Below, piece by piece: positions 9,156-18,014 of a DNA stretch of 64,000 bases. Source of the DNA: Oscillospiraceae bacterium (lineage in GTDB: Bacteria > Bacillota > Clostridia > Oscillospirales > Acutalibacteraceae); contig JAFLUM010000002.1 in the NCBI GenBank assembly GCA_022508805.1, forward strand, positions 51,394-115,393. Reading direction: 5' to 3'. The notes beneath the pieces are model-generated. The model had not been told where the DNA came from. It made no database searches and worked only from the letters and a program-made list of their open reading frames with translations. Each line of letters begins with the position of its first letter. The stretch's first letter is position 1. The translations under genes and the position numbers were made by a program.

Positions 9156-9842
9156 ATGGAAAACGAAGTAAGAATGAAAATAATAGCACATATCTATAAT
9201 GACTACTCAGAGAAATTCGGGATACCGCGTCAAAGCGGAATGGTTGACAGCGTTGTTTCAAAAATCATTTTTGAACCGCAATACAGAAATATCGACGCTT
9301 TTCGCGGCTTAGATGGCTTTTCGCATCTATGGCTGTTATGGCAGTTTTCAAAAGCTGCAAGCGAACGGTTTTCACCAACAGTCCGTCCCCCGCGACTGGG
9401 CGGAAATATGCGTATGGGTGTTTTTGCAACACGTTCCCCATACCGACCGAATTCAATCGGACTGTCATCCGTAAAGCTGATTGAACTCAAAAATGATGAA
9501 AATAACGGACCTGTTCTTTTTGTGAGCGGTGCAGATATTTTAAACGGTACGCCTATATTCGATATAAAACCGTATCTTGCGTACACCGACAGCCATCCGA
9601 GTGCAACAGGCGGATTTGTCACAGAGAATACACAAGAGTTATTGCAGGTGGAATGTTCAAAAGAACTACTCCTAAAGCTTCCAAAAGAAAAGCGTGAAGC
9701 CCTCATAGAGGTTTTAGCGCAAGATCCTCGCCCGGCATATCATTCCGACCCCACAAAGATTTACGGTATGAAATTTGCAGAGGCTGAAATAAAATTTACC
9801 GTTGACGGAAACATACTGAGGGTTACAGATATAATTGTCTGA
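9156..9842 (+). CDS. trmO: tRNA N6-threonylcarbamoyladenosine methyltransferase TrmO (TsaA-like)
   Basis: TrmO methylates t6A37 of certain tRNAs with SAM. The 228-residue protein has the TsaA/YaeB fold signatures: FSHLWLLWQF near residue 55, RPPRLGG near 76 and the strongly conserved SPYRPNSIGLS near 92. AGGTGA stands just before the ATG. The gene is alone on the plus strand, divergent from rubrerythrin and convergent with the acetyltransferase, with only four bases between the two stops. Confidence 0.9.
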   Translation: MENEVRMKIIAHIYNDYSEKFGIPRQSGMVDSVVSKIIFEPQYRNIDAFRGLDGFSHLWLLWQFSKAASERFSPTVRPPRLGGNMRMGVFATRSPYRPNSIGLSSVKLIELKNDENNGPVLFVSGADILNGTPIFDIKPYLAYTDSHPSATGGFVTENTQELLQVECSKELLLKLPKEKREALIEVLAQDPRPAYHSDPTKIYGMKFAEAEIKFTVDGNILRVTDIIV

Positions 9843-9846
9843 AAAT

Positions 9847-10458
9847 TCATATTTCGGTGTCTTCGATTCTTTTATTTTTAAAATAATATTCCCTATCATA
9901 ATCGCCTATAGGGCGCAGAACACGGCACGGATTGCCAACAGCGACAACGTTTGCAGGAATATCCTTTGTAACTACGCTCCCCGCTCCTATAACCGTGTTA
10001 TCACCTATTGTGACCCCGGGAAGAATTATTGCTCCTGCGCCTATCCAGCAGTTTTTGCCGATGTGTATCGGGAAATTGTATTGGTACGCCTTTTCCCTAA
10101 GCTCGGGAAGTATGGGATGTCCTGCAGTTGCAACGGTAACATTCGGCCCGAACATAGTGTTATCGCCTACGTATATGTGAGTATCGTCCACAAGAGTCAA
10201 GCTGAAATTGGCATAAACGTAGTTCCCGAAATGAACGTTTTTTCCGCCCCAATTAGCGTGAAACGGCGGCTCAATATAGCAACCCTCGCCTATTTCGGCA
10301 AACATATCCTTTAGCAGCTCAGCGCGCCTTTCGCTCTCCGAAGGGCGCGTTGAATTATAATCATATAGCTTTTCAAGATATGCCGCTTGTTCCTTTAGCA
10401 AATCTTTATCATCCGATAAATATAGTGCACCGCCGTGCATTTTTTCATATATGTCCAT
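9847..10458 (-). CDS. sugar O-acetyltransferase (maltose/galactoside acetyltransferase family)
   Basis: This 203-residue protein is a left-handed beta-helix acetyltransferase that moves acetyl from acetyl-CoA to a sugar hydroxyl. It has the N-terminal Maa-type helical cap (EKMHGGALYLSDD) and hexapeptide repeats through about residues 70-185, including the acceptor-site HPILPE and GAGSVVTKDIPANVV. It resembles Maa/LacA/NodL; the real acceptor cannot be read from sequence. It follows the GH28 gene by nine bases and has an AGGAG site, so the two are co-transcribed and may act on related sugars. Confidence 0.88.
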   Translation of the reverse strand: MDIYEKMHGGALYLSDDKDLLKEQAAYLEKLYDYNSTRPSESERRAELLKDMFAEIGEGCYIEPPFHANWGGKNVHFGNYVYANFSLTLVDDTHIYVGDNTMFGPNVTVATAGHPILPELREKAYQYNFPIHIGKNCWIGAGAIILPGVTIGDNTVIGAGSVVTKDIPANVVAVGNPCRVLRPIGDYDREYYFKNKRIEDTEI

Positions 10459-10467
10459 AATATTCTC

Positions 10468-11991
10468 CTACTTGATATTAAAGTTCTCGCAGTCAATGAT
10501 TATTTTGAATTTTCTGCGTGTTCTTTCACGTGGAGTTACGTTAAAATTTTCCAGGGAAATATTTTCAGCGTGGCGTACAAATATGCCGTACGCGTTGATA
10601 TTTCTGAATCTGTTACATTCGGGATACTCTTTTTCCTGCTCAGGGATTTTCAACCTGTAATCGTAATAATCCCTGCCCTTTGCATACTCGATACTAAAAT
10701 CTGCAAGCTCGACTCCGTTTATCTTTTGAGTGGGTATCCCCATTATCATTGTTGGGATTTCCGCGTTTTTGGCAGAAATATTTTTAACCTTTACTCCTGT
10801 TATCATACCTTTTCGGTCAAATTCAGGTCGGTTATCGCGGTTGCGGTTATTAAGGCGTATAAAAAGCGGACAGGCGACGGAATCAATAAATATATCCGAA
10901 ACGGAAATATTTTTTACACTTGCCCCATCGCTCGATTCTATAGCGATAGCCGAAACACCGCCGGGGAAAATATCGTTAAGATAAAATTTGCAGTTTTCAA
11001 CGGTAACATCGGATATATCAAGCGAAGTCTCTGTACCTATTTTAAAAGCATTTGTGCAGGAAATAACCTCACAGTCAGTTATATAGATGTTACTCATAGC
11101 CTTGTCACAGCCCGTGTCCAAGCTGTTTTTTAGGACGATACCGTCATCCGCCGTAGAAACAAAGCATTTTTTTATTGTCACGTTTGACGATCCGGAGATG
11201 TCAATTCCGTCCGTATTGGCAATATGTCTGTTGTTATTTATAACCGTGTTTGTGACCTGCACGCCGTTACAGTTATTCAAATTCAAGGTCCATGACGAAG
11301 AATTTTCAAGAATAAGATTATGAAGCCTTACCTGCCTGCAGTTTCGCAAATGCACCAAAAACCCGTATTTATTTTTATGTGCAAATCTTATTCGCTTACG
11401 GTATTCCTGACGCATATCCCAAACATCGAGTGCTTTTTTAAAGGGCTCGGTTTTCGGCGGCAATGCAGGAGCAAGAGAAAAGTAATTCCCCTCGCCGCAA
11501 ATTTTACCGGGACCGGTTATGGCTATATTTTCGCAGTTTTCAGCATAAATCAGTCCGTTTGTAATAAAATCAACGTGTTTACTGAGTGTAGGAGAATTCC
11601 GTCGAAAATCACCGATATTATGTGAAGCGGTTATCGCCGACTCCTTTGCAATATACAACAATACGTTGCTTTGTAAAAATACCGTTCCCGATGTATAGCT
11701 TCCGCCGTCAACAACAACTATTCCGCCGCCGTTTTCAGAGCAGACTTTAATTGCGCTGTTGATGGCGGCAGCGTTATTAACGGATGAATTATCGGCAATA
11801 GCGCCGAAATCCCTGATATAGTAAGCATTTTCAGCGGTAACTGACGAATTAAAATTTATATAATTTTCAAACGGTATATTTTTATAAAAATCACCGTCAT
11901 AGACTTCTGAGAAAATTTCTCCGTCATATATTTTAAAATCCTTTTGCAGGATCGGGAAAAATGAACCAATTGTGTTTAATAATCTTGACAA
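10468..11991 (-). CDS. glycoside hydrolase family 28 (polygalacturonase-like) protein
   Basis: This 507-residue protein is a right-handed beta-helix pectin-type hydrolase. It begins with IRDFGAIADNSS, the usual GH28/pectate-lyase-like start, and has the catalytic acids in NTDGIDI (259-261) and ADDGIVLK (282-283). The third classical motif, GHG, is replaced by FKIGTET at about 316-322, as in exo-acting or rhamnogalacturonan-type relatives. There is no signal peptide, so it probably acts in the cytoplasm on imported oligosaccharides. The start is a TTG nine bases after GGGAGG. Substrate is inferred only to be a uronic acid or related oligosaccharide. Confidence 0.85.
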   Translation of the reverse strand: MSRLLNTIGSFFPILQKDFKIYDGEIFSEVYDGDFYKNIPFENYINFNSSVTAENAYYIRDFGAIADNSSVNNAAAINSAIKVCSENGGGIVVVDGGSYTSGTVFLQSNVLLYIAKESAITASHNIGDFRRNSPTLSKHVDFITNGLIYAENCENIAITGPGKICGEGNYFSLAPALPPKTEPFKKALDVWDMRQEYRKRIRFAHKNKYGFLVHLRNCRQVRLHNLILENSSSWTLNLNNCNGVQVTNTVINNNRHIANTDGIDISGSSNVTIKKCFVSTADDGIVLKNSLDTGCDKAMSNIYITDCEVISCTNAFKIGTETSLDISDVTVENCKFYLNDIFPGGVSAIAIESSDGASVKNISVSDIFIDSVACPLFIRLNNRNRDNRPEFDRKGMITGVKVKNISAKNAEIPTMIMGIPTQKINGVELADFSIEYAKGRDYYDYRLKIPEQEKEYPECNRFRNINAYGIFVRHAENISLENFNVTPRERTRRKFKIIIDCENFNIK

Positions 11992-12044
11992 TACAAATCA
12001 CCTCCCGCTTATTTTATCATATATAAATAAATAATCAAAGAGTT

Positions 12045-12074
12045 TTGCATTTTATTTTTATGATTTCATATTAT
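12045..12074 (+). promoter_or_regulatory. probable promoter of asnB-ldh
   Basis: TTGCAT (12045-12050) and TATTAT (12069-12074) lie 18 bases apart, about 30 bases before the asnB start. The region is very AT-rich, so other pairings are possible. Confidence 0.5.
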
Positions 12075-12103
12075 ATTATGAATACTTTTTTGAGGTGATT
12101 TTT

Positions 12104-13933
12104 ATGTGTGGAATTGCGGGAGAGGTATCGTATTCACATTCGGTAATAAAAAATAAGGACTCGTTTCTGAGAATGCAAAAGGTTCTCACGCCGCGTGGAC
12201 CTGACCAAAACGGACTGTACATTAAAGAAAATGCTGCTCTTATTCATTCAAGACTGTGCGTAATAGATATTGAAAACGGCAAGCAGCCGATGACCGCTGT
12301 ATATGACGGAAAAGAATACGCTATAGTATATAACGGTGAGCTTTACAACACTGACGAAATAAGAAAGGAGCTTACCGTTCTCGGGCATAAATTTACAGGG
12401 CACTCAGATACTGAGGTGATTTTAAAATCCTTTGTTCAATGGAAAGAGGCGTGTGTTGAAAAATTCAACGGAATTTTTGCCTTTGCCATTTGGGACGATG
12501 CCAAAAAAAGACTGTTTTTTGCCCGTGACAGAATAGGTGTAAAGCCGTTATTTTATGCGGTAAGGGATAATTCATTCATATTCGGTTCGGAGATCAAAGC
12601 ACTTCTTGAGCACGAGAAAATAGAACCGATCATAGATGAAAATTCAATAGCTGAAATTATGTTTATAGGTCCGGGCAGAACGCCCGGGTGCGGAGTATTC
12701 AAAGGTATAAGTGAGATGCGACCCGCCTCTTGCGGATACTACTGTGAAAGCGGTATAAAAATTAAAAAATATTGGACACTGCGCGACAGAGAACACACTG
12801 ACAGCTTTGAGGAAACAGTGGAAAAGGTTCGCTTGCTCGTAAAGGACGCTATCACACGCCAGCTTGTCTCAGATGTTCCTGTCGGAACGTTCCTTTCCGG
12901 CGGATTGGATTCAAGCATTATATCGTCTGTAGCTAATTCATATTTTAAGGAAAGAGGAGGTGTATTGCACACCTTTTCGGTAACGTATGAGGATAATGAT
13001 AAGTATTTTAAACAGAGTAAATTTCAGCCTAACAGCGATACCGAATATATTAAAATCATGGCGAATTATCTCGGCTGTGAGCATCATCTGATAACGCTTA
13101 ATAATAAAGAGCTTGCCGACGCTTTACTTGATGCGGTAGATGCTCGCGACCTTCCCGGTATGGCGGATGTGGATTCCTCACTTCTTCTCTTCTGTAAAGA
13201 AATTAAAAAACATTGCACCGTCGCGCTTTCAGGCGAATGTGCCGATGAGATATTCGGAGGTTATCCATGGTACAGAGACAAGACTATTCGAATGATAAAC
13301 GGTTTTCCGTGGGCACAGTCAACAGCATACAGAAAAAGCTTTATAAAAGATGATATAAAGCTGCCTGATGCTGAAGAATACGTTTACTCAAGATATAAGG
13401 ATACAATTATAAATACGTCAAAAATGAAGAATATTACGCCTACCGAATCGCGAATGAAAGAGATGATGCGCCTAAATCTTGACTGGTTTATGCAGACTCT
13501 CTTGGACCGCAAGGACAGAATGAGTATGTATAATGCGCTTGAAGTGAGAGTTCCTTTCTGCGATTATCGGATAGCCGAATATCTTTATTCCGTTCCGTGG
13601 GAGTTTAAAGACTATAAATCATATGAAAAAGGACTTTTACGCGAAGCTGTGACAGGACTTTTACCCGAAGAGGTTCTTTGGAGAAAAAAGAGCCCGTATC
13701 CGAAAACTCACAATCCCGAATATCTTAAATACGTCTCACAAATGCTTGAAAGGGTCATTGAAAATCCCCATTCACCGCTGCTTACATTCATAAAAAAGGA
13801 AGAACTGCAAAAGCTATTGAAAACGGAAAAATCAGAACCGTGGTACGGTCAGCTGATGACAACACCGCAAACGATAGCATATTTTGTACAGATAAATTAT
13901 TGGCTTGAAAAATATAAGATAGCTATAATTTAG
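12104..13933 (+). CDS. asnB: asparagine synthetase (glutamine-hydrolysing)
   Basis: AsnB makes asparagine from aspartate, glutamine and ATP. I choose ATG 12104 (609 residues) because it exposes the catalytic Cys2 of the class II glutaminase domain (MCGIAGEV) and has GAGGTGA seven bases upstream; a GTG at 12095 would add three residues and block the N-terminus. The glutaminase domain spans about 1-200, with RGPDQNG and the YNGELYN loop. The synthetase domain carries the PP-loop FLSGGLDSSI near 265. It is followed 25 bases later by ldh. Confidence 0.95.
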   Translation: MCGIAGEVSYSHSVIKNKDSFLRMQKVLTPRGPDQNGLYIKENAALIHSRLCVIDIENGKQPMTAVYDGKEYAIVYNGELYNTDEIRKELTVLGHKFTGHSDTEVILKSFVQWKEACVEKFNGIFAFAIWDDAKKRLFFARDRIGVKPLFYAVRDNSFIFGSEIKALLEHEKIEPIIDENSIAEIMFIGPGRTPGCGVFKGISEMRPASCGYYCESGIKIKKYWTLRDREHTDSFEETVEKVRLLVKDAITRQLVSDVPVGTFLSGGLDSSIISSVANSYFKERGGVLHTFSVTYEDNDKYFKQSKFQPNSDTEYIKIMANYLGCEHHLITLNNKELADALLDAVDARDLPGMADVDSSLLLFCKEIKKHCTVALSGECADEIFGGYPWYRDKTIRMINGFPWAQSTAYRKSFIKDDIKLPDAEEYVYSRYKDTIINTSKMKNITPTESRMKEMMRLNLDWFMQTLLDRKDRMSMYNALEVRVPFCDYRIAEYLYSVPWEFKDYKSYEKGLLREAVTGLLPEEVLWRKKSPYPKTHNPEYLKYVSQMLERVIENPHSPLLTFIKKEELQKLLKTEKSEPWYGQLMTTPQTIAYFVQINYWLEKYKIAII

Positions 13934-13958
13934 CCGTTATTTTGTAAGGAGCAGGATT

Positions 13959-14915
13959 ATGAAAAAAAGTGATTTTATAAAAAAAATTGCCCTTGTGGGC
14001 ACGGGATTTGTAGGTATGAGCTTTGCTTATGCACTGCTAAACAGCGGTGAATGCGATCAACTTGTGCTTATAGATATCAATAAAGAAAAAGCGTACGGTG
14101 AGGCAATGGATCTAAACCACGGACTCCCGTTTGCAAAGAGAAATATGCTTATATTTGCCGGTGAATACAGCGACTGCGCGGATGCTGACATTGTCGTTAT
14201 TGCGGCAGGCGTAAATCAAAAACCCGGTGAGGACAGAATATCTCTGCTCAACAGAAACTACAGTGTATTTAAATCCATAATTGACCCGATCGTTGAGAGC
14301 GGTTTTGAAGGGATATTTCTCGTAGCGACCAATCCGGTTGACATTATGACAAAAATCACGCTTGAGCTTTCAAAATTCGACAGCTCCCGCGTGATTGGCA
14401 GCGGAACTACACTTGACACCGCGAGACTGAGATATTTGCTTGGCAACTATTTTTCTATTGACCCCCGTAATGTACACGCGTACGTTATCGGCGAACACGG
14501 AGACAGCGAGATAGTGCCGTGGTCACAGGCGTATATCACGACAAAAAGTATTTTTGATGTGATAGACAACTCCAACGGCAAATTCAAATTTGAGGATCTC
14601 AACGTGATCGGCAAAAATGTTACGGGCGCGGCACAGGAAATAATCAAAGCAAAAAGCGCCACATATTACGGTATCGGAATGGCACTTGTGAGAATTGTGC
14701 GAACCATTTTCGGCGATGAAAAAAGTGCTCTTACGGCGTCTGTAATGCTTGACGGACACTACGGTATAAGCGGAGTTTACGCGGGACTTCCTGCGATAAT
14801 CGGCAGGAACGGTGTTGAGGATATTATTGTTTTGGATTTGAAAGAAAATGAACGTAAAAGATTTATTGATTCGTGCCATTTCTTAGAAAAAACTGCCAAG
14901 GAAATAGGTTTTTGA
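13959..14915 (+). CDS. ldh: L-lactate dehydrogenase
   Basis: This enzyme reduces pyruvate to L-lactate with NADH, regenerating NAD+ in fermentation. The 318-residue protein has a Rossmann GTGFVGMSFA near residue 14, NQKPGEDR (substrate-loop Arg) near 88, TNPVDIMT, and the catalytic His in GEHGDSEIVPWS near 179. The loop and the spacing fit lactate rather than malate dehydrogenase. It has an AAGGAG site and is co-transcribed with asnB, ending at a strong hairpin. Confidence 0.93.
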   Translation: MKKSDFIKKIALVGTGFVGMSFAYALLNSGECDQLVLIDINKEKAYGEAMDLNHGLPFAKRNMLIFAGEYSDCADADIVVIAAGVNQKPGEDRISLLNRNYSVFKSIIDPIVESGFEGIFLVATNPVDIMTKITLELSKFDSSRVIGSGTTLDTARLRYLLGNYFSIDPRNVHAYVIGEHGDSEIVPWSQAYITTKSIFDVIDNSNGKFKFEDLNVIGKNVTGAAQEIIKAKSATYYGIGMALVRIVRTIFGDEKSALTASVMLDGHYGISGVYAGLPAIIGRNGVEDIIVLDLKENERKRFIDSCHFLEKTAKEIGF

Positions 14916-14916
14916 A

Positions 14917-14955
14917 ATAAGCTCCCAATACCGCACAAAAGGTATTGGGAGCTTT
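14917..14955. terminator. bidirectional terminator between ldh and the mreB-like gene
   Basis: GCTCCCAATACC and GGTATTGGGAGC form a perfect 12-bp stem with an eight-base loop, flanked by short A and T stretches. Convergent genes meet here and the hairpin can serve both. Confidence 0.85.
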
Positions 14956-14958
14956 AGA

Positions 14959-16008
14959 CTAATATTTATTGAATTTTCCAATTCTCTCGCGTATCTCATC
15001 CTTAAAAATAAATCTGTAACCGTTATTTAGTAGGATATAGTCGTCTTTCATCATCATTCCTAAGCCGTTGACCTTTGTAAGGCGAGGTTCATCGACAACC
15101 TCACATCTTATGCCAATCTCTTCTGCTATCCTGTCAGCAATATCGAATATCAGCGCACCGCCTCCGCAAAGTTTTATACCGTGGTCGGCAGAATCTGCTA
15201 ACAGCTCAGGAGGGATTTTTTCCATTTCGTTATGAATATCGCGAACTAAAGACGTCAGCTGTTCATCAACGAACGGATAAATCTCATTTGAGGTAATTTC
15301 AAAAGAAATAGGCATATTATCAAGGCTGCTTTTGCCCGACACCATTAGCGCCGTTTCAGAGTCCCTTTTAACTGCAGAGATAATTTTATTTTTTATTTCA
15401 CGCGCAGTGTGAGGTCCGATAACAATATCTCGCTCTCTTTTAATATGCTTAATTATTGCCTTGTCTATATCGTTACTGCCACGCCTGATAGCACCGCTTG
15501 CCGCGATACTCCCCATGGTCACTACCACAAATTCAGTTAGCTGATGTCCGATGTCAAGGGTCATTCTGCCACCTATTTTATCGGATTCAACATTACACCC
15601 AAATGCCGAAGCTAAAATCCCATCGACTATACAGACCCTGCCTGCACCTGAAAGTGTGACCGCATCAAGAAAAATCTTTTTTTCAAGCTCGGAAATATCG
15701 GTAGAAACGGCAAGAATAATGTTAGGCTTGTATATTCTGTTACCGCATACGCGCTGTAAATAATAGCGCAGCATACGCTCTGCAAGTTCAAAATCGGCGA
15801 TGACACCGTTACGGATGACTTTGACTGTCTTCATATCGGAATTGCATCTTCCGCTTAAAACATCCGCCGCCTTTCCAAAGGCGAGCGGATTGCCTGTGGC
15901 GATATCAACAGCTGCAACGGACGGTTCATCAATTACAACGCCTTTTCCCTCCGCATAAATCTTAAGCGAAGCAGAACCGAAATCTATGCCTATTTTCATC
16001 CCTTTCAC
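14959..16008 (-). CDS. divergent MreB/Mbl-like actin homologue
   Basis: This 349-residue protein belongs to the MreB family, which forms membrane-associated filaments that guide wall synthesis. Conserved parts are the first phosphate loop (IGIDFGSASLKIY, about 6-18), EPSVAAVD, VIRNGVIADFE and the adenosine loop GIKLCGGGAL. The second phosphate loop reads DIGHQLTE (152-159) where typical MreB has DIGGGTTE, so nucleotide handling may differ. The start is a GTG seven bases after GGAGG. It follows typA by 34 bases. It is therefore likely a second MreB-type protein rather than the primary one. Confidence 0.85.
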   Translation of the reverse strand: MKGMKIGIDFGSASLKIYAEGKGVVIDEPSVAAVDIATGNPLAFGKAADVLSGRCNSDMKTVKVIRNGVIADFELAERMLRYYLQRVCGNRIYKPNIILAVSTDISELEKKIFLDAVTLSGAGRVCIVDGILASAFGCNVESDKIGGRMTLDIGHQLTEFVVVTMGSIAASGAIRRGSNDIDKAIIKHIKRERDIVIGPHTAREIKNKIISAVKRDSETALMVSGKSSLDNMPISFEITSNEIYPFVDEQLTSLVRDIHNEMEKIPPELLADSADHGIKLCGGGALIFDIADRIAEEIGIRCEVVDEPRLTKVNGLGMMMKDDYILLNNGYRFIFKDEIRERIGKFNKY

Positions 16009-16042
16009 GGTATCACCTCCTAATTAATATTAAAATAAATGA

Positions 16043-17863
16043 TTATTTTTTTCTGAACTGTTGCTTAAGGCGCAAATCTTTTGAAAGAATTTTTTTACGC
16101 AGTCTGATGTTTTCGGGAGTAACCTCCATCAGCTCGTCATCTTTGATAAACTCCATTGACTGTTCAAGGCTCAAAACAGTGTGCGGAACAAGGCGCAGCG
16201 CATCGTCAGAACCTGCTGCACGGGTATTCGTCATTTGTTTTTTCTTACAGATATTACAGGTAATATCCTCATTTTTTGAGCACTCGCCAACTATCATTCC
16301 CTCATACACGGGAACACCGGGACCAATAAACATTCTGCCTCTGTCCTGCGTATTAAAAAGACCGTACGCTGTACTCTCGCCCGTCTCATGAGCAACAATA
16401 GAGCCGCGCTCTCTCGTCTCTATCTCACCCTTATATTCCTCATAACCTGCAAAAAGGTTATTCATAATACCGTTGCCGTTGGTATCCGTCATAAATTCCG
16501 AACGGTAACCGATAAGTCCGCGTGCAGGAATTTTAAATTCCAAATGAGTTGATCCGCCGTCGCGTGTGCCCATATTTTCAAGTTCGCCGCGACGTGAACC
16601 GATTTTCTGCATTACCGAGCCAACGTATTCCTCGGGAACCTCAACAATAAGAAGCTCCATTGGCTCCATAAGTACACCGTTTTCGACTTTAGTAATTACT
16701 TTGGGACGTGAAACCTGAAATTCATAGCCCTGACGGCGCATGGTCTCAATAAGAATTGAGAGATGAAGCTCTCCCCTTCCTGAGACCTTAAAGGTGTCGG
16801 TTGACTCTGTCTCTTCAACACGCATACTTACGTTTGTCTCAACCTCTTTAAAAAGACGGTCACGGAGATTACGTGAAGTGACAAATTTTCCCTCTTTGCC
16901 GGCGAACGGACTGTCGTTTACGATAAAATTCATCGAAAGGGTCGGTTCATCAATTTTTATAAAAGGCAACGGTTCAATGCAATCTGCTGAGCAAATAGTT
17001 TCGCCGATATTTAAATCCGCAATACCTGATATGCAGATAATATCGCCTATTGCGGCAGAATCGACCTCTACGCGGCGAAGCCCTTCAAATTGATAGAGAC
17101 GGGAAATTCGCACGTTTTCCTGCGTACCGTCTGTCTTGCAAAGAACTACGGACTCGCCACGCGTTATTCTTCCGCGTTCGACCCTTCCGACACCGATTCT
17201 GCCGATATAATCGTCATAATCAAGGCTTGAAAATAAAAGCTGGAGCGGGGCATCTATATCACCTGTGGGAGCATCTATATTTTCGATTATCGCGTCAAGC
17301 AGCGGTCTCATATCACCCTCACGCACAGAATCGTCTAGCGACGAATATCCGTCTTTAGCAGAGGCGTATATAACGGGGAATTCCAACTGATCATCATTAG
17401 CACCGAGTTCAATAAACAGATCAAGCACCTCATCGATGACCTCTGCGGGGCGTGCGCCCGGTCGATCTATTTTATTAACTACAACGAGCACTTTTTTATT
17501 AAGACCGAGAGCTTTTTTCAAAACAAATCTCGTCTGCGGCATACAACCCTCAAAAGCGTCGACCAGCAGTAAAACGCCGTCAACCATCGTGAGAATTCTC
17601 TCAACTTCGCCGCCGAAATCGGCGTGACCCGGTGTATCAACGATATTAATTTTTATGTTGTTGTAATGTATCGAGGTATTTTTTGAAAGTATTGTTATGC
17701 CCCGTTCTCTTTCAAGATCGTTTGAGTCCATAACGCGTTCCTGTACGACCTCGTTTTGTCTGAAAATTCCGCTTTGCTTGAGCATCTCGTCAACAAGCGT
17801 CGTTTTGCCGTGGTCAACGTGTGCAATTATAGCAATATTTCTGACGTCTTCTCTTTTTTTCAA
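16043..17863 (-). CDS. typA: ribosome-associated translational GTPase TypA/BipA
   Basis: TypA is an EF-G-like GTPase that helps late ribosome assembly and stress growth. The G1 motif AHVDHGKTT is at residues 14-22, followed by DTPGHADFGGEVER (G3) and NKIDRPGARP (G4), then EF-G-like domains and the TypA-specific C-terminal domain. I choose the TTG at 17861-17863 (606 residues): it yields the usual MKKREDVRNIAII start and follows AAGGTG. A TTG five codons upstream is less well placed. It leads a two-gene unit with the mreB-like gene. Confidence 0.95.
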   Translation of the reverse strand: MKKREDVRNIAIIAHVDHGKTTLVDEMLKQSGIFRQNEVVQERVMDSNDLERERGITILSKNTSIHYNNIKINIVDTPGHADFGGEVERILTMVDGVLLLVDAFEGCMPQTRFVLKKALGLNKKVLVVVNKIDRPGARPAEVIDEVLDLFIELGANDDQLEFPVIYASAKDGYSSLDDSVREGDMRPLLDAIIENIDAPTGDIDAPLQLLFSSLDYDDYIGRIGVGRVERGRITRGESVVLCKTDGTQENVRISRLYQFEGLRRVEVDSAAIGDIICISGIADLNIGETICSADCIEPLPFIKIDEPTLSMNFIVNDSPFAGKEGKFVTSRNLRDRLFKEVETNVSMRVEETESTDTFKVSGRGELHLSILIETMRRQGYEFQVSRPKVITKVENGVLMEPMELLIVEVPEEYVGSVMQKIGSRRGELENMGTRDGGSTHLEFKIPARGLIGYRSEFMTDTNGNGIMNNLFAGYEEYKGEIETRERGSIVAHETGESTAYGLFNTQDRGRMFIGPGVPVYEGMIVGECSKNEDITCNICKKKQMTNTRAAGSDDALRLVPHTVLSLEQSMEFIKDDELMEVTPENIRLRKKILSKDLRLKQQFRKK

Positions 17864-17896
17864 GAAATTCACCTTCAAATTTGATTTCGATTTTAT

Positions 17897-17925
17897 ATTT
17901 TACCACTAACCTTATATTTCTGCAA
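17897..17925 (-). promoter_or_regulatory. promoter of typA
   Basis: The minus strand shows TTGCAG (17920-17925), a 17-base spacer and TAAAAT (17897-17902), about 30 bases before the chosen start. Confidence 0.6.
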
Positions 17926-17934
17926 GAACATATC

Positions 17935-17963
17935 TTTACAAACAGGCAAAATTAGGATAAAAT
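17935..17963 (+). promoter_or_regulatory. promoter of rodA
   Basis: TTTACA (17935-17940) and TAAAAT (17958-17963) are separated by 17 bases, back to back with the typA promoter. Confidence 0.6.
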
Positions 17964-18014
17964 TTATATATTAAATTTTTTGTAAAAAGAATGTCGAAAT
18001 AAACGGAGAAAATA

